From NCBI GenBank assembly GCA_015486445.1, contig WFRT01000070.1, positions 1 to 5,736 of the forward strand: a stretch of DNA of 5,736 nt, written 5' to 3'. The stretch is from Pseudomonadota bacterium (GTDB lineage Bacteria > Desulfobacterota > Anaeroferrophillalia > Anaeroferrophillales > Tharpellaceae). Under the pieces are notes generated by a model. That model was not told the origin of the DNA and ran no database searches. It saw only the letters and a list, made by a program, of their open reading frames with translations. Positions 1 to 5,736 of the stretch are shown here, one piece after another (positions within the stretch are counted from its first letter, which is position 1; each line of letters opens with the position of its first letter). The position numbers and the translations under genes are program-made.

Positions 1-40
1 CTTGAGGTTGCGCACCCTGCTCACTTTTCCCGCTCTCCCC

Positions 41-72
41 AAAAAGTAAAGGCACAACCTGATTTGTGCCTT
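41..72 (-). terminator. Rho-independent terminator after greA
   Basis: Read on the minus strand, a perfect 9-bp stem (AAGGCACAA / TTGTGCCTT, 49-57 with 64-72) with a 6-nt loop is followed by TACTTTTT, a T-rich tail at 41-48. It starts 60 bp past the greA stop, where the carB-greA transcript should end. A second perfect 7-bp GC hairpin (81-87 with 96-102, 8-nt loop) lies between greA and this terminator but has no T tract, so it is more likely an RNA-stabilising or pausing structure than a terminator. The stem and tail are seen directly; termination is inferred. Confidence 0.75.
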
Positions 73-131
73 GCCCCCGCCGGCCCGCCCGCAACCGGGC
101 CGCAATCAAAAATGTGCGCCGGCTTCCGGGA

Positions 132-616
132 TCAGGGAGCCTCGGGAGTGATATCGAGAATCACGTAGGTCTTGCGCCCGCCCGGGGTCTGCAGCACGAC
201 TTCGTCATCGATCTCCTTGCCCAGCATGGCCCGGGCCAGCGGCGCGGCAATCGACAACTTGCCGTTCTCGATGTCGGTTTCATCCTCGCCGACCAGCTGA
301 TAGACCACCTCGTCGCCGGAATCTTCGTCCGACAGGGTGACATAGACCCCGAACTTGACCCGGTCGAAGTCGGGAAACTTGGTCGGATCGATGACGTCGG
401 CCCGGGCCAGGCGGTCACTCAGATAGTTGATCCGCCCCTCGATGAAAGACTGGCGGTTCTTGGCCGCGTCGTATTCGGCGTTCTCGCTCAAATCACCATG
501 AGCGCGGGCCTCGGAAATCGCCTTGATGACCTTCTGGCGGTCCACCGTCTTGAGCTGGTTAAGCTCGTCTTTAAGCTTCTGGTAGCCCTCTGGGGTCAGC
601 GGCACCTTGTTCAAAC

Positions 617-620
<4 letters not shown>
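132..620 (-). CDS. greA: Transcription elongation factor GreA
   Basis: GreA binds the secondary channel of RNA polymerase and stimulates cleavage of the 3' end of the transcript in backtracked complexes, letting stalled polymerase resume. The protein has 162 residues, the usual GreA length (E. coli about 158). The N-terminal coiled-coil (about 1-77) carries the tip motif HGDLSENAEYDAA with the acidic residues D43 and E46, equivalent to E. coli D41 and E44, which hold the catalytic Mg2+ at the polymerase active site. The C-terminal FKBP-like domain (about 80-160) includes the typical segment GKLSIAAPLARAMLGK at 120-135. The ATG overlaps the carB stop as ATGA, and a GGAG ribosome site lies 7 nt upstream inside carB, so the start is well fixed and translation is probably coupled to carB. 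The intact acidic tip argues for true GreA rather than a Gfh-type or other non-cleaving relative. Nothing in the frame looks broken. Confidence 0.96.
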
Positions 621-3859
<3,239 letters not shown>

Positions 3860-3867
3860 TTTTCCAT

Positions 3868-3871
3868 TCCC
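3868..3871 (-). promoter_or_regulatory. carB ribosome binding site before a TTG start
   Basis: On the minus strand GGGA lies 8 nt before the TTG, and a second GGA lies only 3 nt before it. The first has normal spacing. A modest ribosome site plus a TTG start suggests moderate initiation. An out-of-frame ATG (3864-3866) lies between the site and the TTG and could compete. Confidence 0.5.
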
Positions 3872-3883
3872 GATGACTCATTC

Positions 3884-3913
3884 AACCGGCGCTTCCGGCT
3901 CGCTTTCGCGACC
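3884..3913 (-). other. Overlapping hairpins in the carB leader
   Basis: On the minus strand two small stem-loops share four bases (3897-3900). The first (3897-3913) has a TCGC/GCGA stem with a GAAA tetraloop, extended by GG/CC past a one-base bulge. The second (3884-3900) has a 6-bp stem AGCCGG/CCGGTT including one G-U pair and a 5-nt loop. Fully formed, they exclude each other. They end about 25 nt before the TTG of carB. No T tract follows, so this is not an attenuator of the classic kind. The structure is visible; any regulatory role is inference. Confidence 0.3.
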
Positions 3914-3942
3914 CTGCACCGATATTGGAATCATCCCGTTTT

Positions 3943-4070
3943 GATGGCGTCGTAAAAACTCTTCATCTGCTGCGTTCCCTTCGCCGTGAGCGCAGCGAGG
4001 AAGTGCCCTTGGGGTGCATATGAAGCTTTTTACTTAGCCATCGAATATTTTGACTTTTTACGAGTTTGTC
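3943..4070. repeat. Palindromic intergenic element, MITE- or REP-like
   Basis: The left arm (3943-3966) pairs with 4020-4042 over 19 bp: GATGGC/GCCATC, then GTAAAAA/TTTTTAC, then CTTCAT/ATGAAG, separated by small internal loops. Inside are two further hairpins, GCTGCG/CGCAGC (3969-3974 with 3991-3996) and TGCCC against GG(T)GCA (4004-4018), so the fold resembles a three-way junction. A second right arm at 4052-4070 is a diverged direct copy of the first and also pairs with the left arm through a perfect 9-bp core, TCGTAAAAA/TTTTTACGA. No ORF or transposase is present and no clear target duplication is visible. Arms of this type resemble dispersed intergenic repeats that I recall from Desulfobacterota genomes. 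Copy number in this genome is unknown, so calling it mobile is inference. Confidence 0.6.
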
Positions 4071-4072
4071 AG
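4044..4072 (-). promoter_or_regulatory. Candidate sigma70-type promoter for carB
   Basis: On the minus strand CTGACA (4067-4072, 5 of 6 to consensus) is followed after exactly 17 bp by AATATT (4044-4049, 4 of 6). Transcription would start near 4037, at the edge of the palindromic element, giving a structured leader of about 177 nt before carB. The -35 box straddles the right boundary of the element. The match is modest and the region is AT-rich, so chance is possible. No better candidate was found nearer carB. Confidence 0.35.
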
Positions 4073-4100
4073 TCTTTGCCCCGCCGCCCGGCCGCCCAAC

Positions 4101-4129
4101 TTGACGGCTTACTCTTTTTCGACTATTAA
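4101..4129 (+). promoter_or_regulatory. Candidate sigma70-type promoter for the lpxH-like gene
   Basis: TTGACG (4101-4106, 5 of 6 to consensus) and TATTAA (4124-4129, 4 of 6) are separated by exactly 17 bp. The expected start point, about 4135-4138, is only a few bases before the ATG at 4139, giving a nearly leaderless mRNA. This fits the absence of a good Shine-Dalgarno sequence there. Confidence 0.5.
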
Positions 4130-4138
4130 CCCCGGGTT

Positions 4139-4855
4139 ATGAAAGCCATTTTTCTCGCCGACGCCCACCTGCGCGATCCAGACAGCCCGGCCTACCGGGA
4201 TCTCTTGAACTTCTTCGGCCAACTGCCCGCCGATCTTGACCGCCTGTTTCTGCTCGGAGACCTTTTCGACTTCTGGCACGGTTACCGGGACGTGGTTTTC
4301 ACGGTCTACGTACCGGTTCTCGCGGCCCTGGAAAAACTCTCCCGATGCGGGGTCGGAATCGGTTTCTACGCCGGCAACCACGAAATTTCCTGCGGCCCGG
4401 CCCTGGAAAAACTGGGCTCCTGCACCAATCATTTCGACGTCGTCGAACTCGGCACAGAAAAACTCTACCTGACCCACGGCGACCAGCTCGACCCCGACGA
4501 TCACGGCTACCACTTATGGCGGGCCCTGGTACGCTCCCGGCCGCTGCTCGGGATTATCGACCTATTGCCGGCTTCTCTGACCTGGAAGGCCGCCAGCCGG
4601 CTCTCCCGGCAAAGCCGCAGCCACGGCGACAGTTCAAAGGCCATCCCGCCCGGGGTCTACCGGCGCTGCGCCGGGCTTCTCGAACAGGAGGTCACGGCCC
4701 TGGTCTGCGGCCACTTTCACCAGGCCCGCTGTGAAGTTTTCTCAACCTCCTCGGGCCCCCGGCCGGCCTATTTTCTCGGGGCCTGGGAACGGGACCGCTC
4801 CTACCTGGAATGGGACTCGGGCAGGTTCCAGTTCAACAATTTCAAGCCTTCCTGA
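4139..4855 (+). CDS. LpxH-like UDP-2,3-diacylglucosamine diphosphatase (calcineurin-fold metallophosphoesterase)
   Basis: LpxH hydrolyses UDP-2,3-diacylglucosamine to lipid X and UMP at the inner membrane face, an early lipid A step. The 238 residues match LpxH (E. coli 240). All metal motifs are present in order: D8 and H10 (ADAHL), D41 (GDLFDFW), N80 (GNHE), H113 (THGD), and H192 and H194 (GHFH). LpxH-type features outside the core are also kept: Y124 in DDHGYHLWR, the SSK motif with K167, and the C-terminal FLGAWE segment. The odd point is H81, where E. coli-type LpxH has an arginine (GNRD), which I recall as important for substrate handling. It could therefore be an LpxH2-like paralogue or another phosphoesterase. 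The ATG is fixed by an in-frame TAA at 4127-4129 with no other start after it. There is no strong ribosome site. The gene is divergent from carB and convergent with carA (29-bp gap), with no clear terminator; a weak 6-bp AT-rich hairpin spans its stop. No signal peptide or membrane helix is seen. Confidence 0.8.
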   Translation: MKAIFLADAHLRDPDSPAYRDLLNFFGQLPADLDRLFLLGDLFDFWHGYRDVVFTVYVPVLAALEKLSRCGVGIGFYAGNHEISCGPALEKLGSCTNHFDVVELGTEKLYLTHGDQLDPDDHGYHLWRALVRSRPLLGIIDLLPASLTWKAASRLSRQSRSHGDSSKAIPPGVYRRCAGLLEQEVTALVCGHFHQARCEVFSTSSGPRPAYFLGAWERDRSYLEWDSGRFQFNNFKPS

Positions 4856-4884
4856 AATACCATTCCACAAAACTCCCCCTGGCT

Positions 4885-5736
4885 TTAAGCTTTCCACTCC
4901 TCGATAAGGGCCCGAAAACGCTTGAAAAGATAGGCTGAATCGTGCGGTCCCGGGGAACTTTCAGGGTGGTACTGAAAAGAGAACAGCGGGTATTCCTTGT
5001 GGCGCAGGCCCTCGACGGTCTGGTCGTTTAAGTTGACATGGGTGACCTCAACCGCCCCGCCCAGGGAATCGGTATCAACACAGAAACCGTGATTCTGCGA
5101 GGTAATTTCAACTTCGCCGGTGGTCAGGTCCATAACCGGATGGTTGCTGCCGTGGTGGCCGAACTTGAGCTTGAAGGTTTTGCCGCCCAGGGCCTGCCCC
5201 AGGATCTGGTGCCCCAGGCAGATGCCGCAGATCGGCAGCCGGCCGACCAGCTTTTCCACTTCACCGACAATCCCGCCCAGGGCGGCCGGATCGCCGGGGC
5301 CGTTGGATAGAAAAAGCCCGTCCGGCCGCCGGGCCAGGATCTCCTCGGCCGGGGTCGAGGCCGGAACCACCGTCACCTCGCAACCCACCTCCCTGAGCAG
5401 CCGCAGGATATTGTACTTGATCCCGAAATCGTAAACCACGACCCGGCAGTCATCCTGCTCCGCGTCGCTGTAGCCCTTTTCCAGGTCCCAGGTTTTCTGG
5501 CGCCAGCCATAGGGCTCGTCCGCCGTCACGCCGTCCACCAGGTTGACCCCGACAATCCCCGGCCAGCGTTTGAGCTTGGTCATCAGGGAGACGGGGTCGA
5601 AATCTTCGGTGCTGATAATCGCCGGCATCGCCCCGGCCGTGCGGATATGACGGGTAAGGGCCCGGGTATCGACCCCCTCGAGTCCGATGACTCCGTCCCG
5701 CGCCAGGATTTCGGCCATCTCGCCCCGGCTCCGCCA
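4885..5736 (-). CDS. carA: Carbamoyl-phosphate synthase small subunit CarA (5' end outside window)
   Basis: CarA hydrolyses glutamine and channels ammonia to CarB. The visible 283 residues are the C-terminal three quarters; roughly 100 N-terminal residues lie beyond the right edge. The frame stays open to base 5736 and the six edge codons read WRSRGE, matching the family's conserved SNWRS-type region. The ATG at 5716-5718 is therefore an internal methionine, not the start. The class I glutamine amidotransferase domain is complete: YDFGIKYNILR, LSNGPGDP, the nucleophile cysteine in CGICLGHQ (visible residue 173), and the catalytic His and Glu in QYHPESSPGPHD (257 and 259). The FGHHGSNHP and SQNHGF motifs are typical of CarA rather than of other amidotransferases. 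The gene ends in TAA, facing the end of the lpxH-like gene. Its partner carB lies about 1 kb downstream on the same strand. Confidence 0.97.
   Translation of the reverse strand, partial: WRSRGEMAEILARDGVIGLEGVDTRALTRHIRTAGAMPAIISTEDFDPVSLMTKLKRWPGIVGVNLVDGVTADEPYGWRQKTWDLEKGYSDAEQDDCRVVVYDFGIKYNILRLLREVGCEVTVVPASTPAEEILARRPDGLFLSNGPGDPAALGGIVGEVEKLVGRLPICGICLGHQILGQALGGKTFKLKFGHHGSNHPVMDLTTGEVEITSQNHGFCVDTDSLGGAVEVTHVNLNDQTVEGLRHKEYPLFSFQYHPESSPGPHDSAYLFKRFRALIEEWKA

Noticed and set aside
3943..4050. The palindromic element as a terminator for either neighbour
   Set aside because: It lies upstream of both divergent genes, and on the minus strand the long stem is followed by AAAACGGG rather than a T tract; a plus-strand terminator here would have no gene to end.
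4109..4513. 134-codon open frame on the minus strand opposite the lpxH-like gene
   Set aside because: The plus-strand frame carries all metallophosphoesterase motifs; this one has no motifs and spans the lpxH-like promoter and start.
4839..4858. Hairpin ATTTCA/TGAAAT across the end of the lpxH-like gene as a terminator
   Set aside because: The stem is only 6 bp, AT-rich, with an 8-nt loop and no T tract.
4885..5718. Treating the ATG at 5716-5718 as the carA start
   Set aside because: The frame stays open to the window edge, the edge codons match conserved CarA sequence, and a start here would remove most of the N-terminal CarA domain.

Overview
The window is a compact, GC-rich bacterial chromosomal region. 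It holds the end of carA, the whole of carB and greA (all on the minus strand), and one plus-strand gene for an LpxH-like metallophosphoesterase lying between carA and carB. The carB-greA coupling, the GC-rich coding style and a palindromic intergenic element with TCGTAAAAA-type arms together suggest a Gram-negative bacterium, probably of the Desulfobacterota (former Deltaproteobacteria). That placement is inference from recalled gene order and repeat style, not from a search.

Layout, right to left as the minus-strand genes are read. carA (4885-5736, 5' end beyond the window) encodes the glutaminase subunit of carbamoyl-phosphate synthetase. A 29-bp gap separates its end from the end of the convergent lpxH-like gene (4139-4855, plus strand). 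Next comes a 279-bp divergent intergenic region (3860-4138). It contains a 128-bp palindromic element (3943-4070), a good candidate promoter for the lpxH-like gene and a weaker one for carB. carB (617-3859) starts with TTG and overlaps greA (132-620) by four bases (ATGA). A hairpin with a T-rich tail (41-72) closes the greA end. Bases 1-40 hold no feature I can support.

Functionally, CarA and CarB form the enzyme that makes carbamoyl phosphate for pyrimidine and arginine synthesis. GreA rescues backtracked RNA polymerase and is tied to carB by translational coupling. The LpxH-like enzyme would act in lipid A synthesis and has no direct link to the Car pathway. Its antiparallel position splits the usual carAB pair and raises the question whether carA and carB still share a transcript.

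I see no defence system, CRISPR array, RNA gene or clearly new system here. The most unusual parts are the antiparallel gene inside carAB and the structured element in the carB leader.
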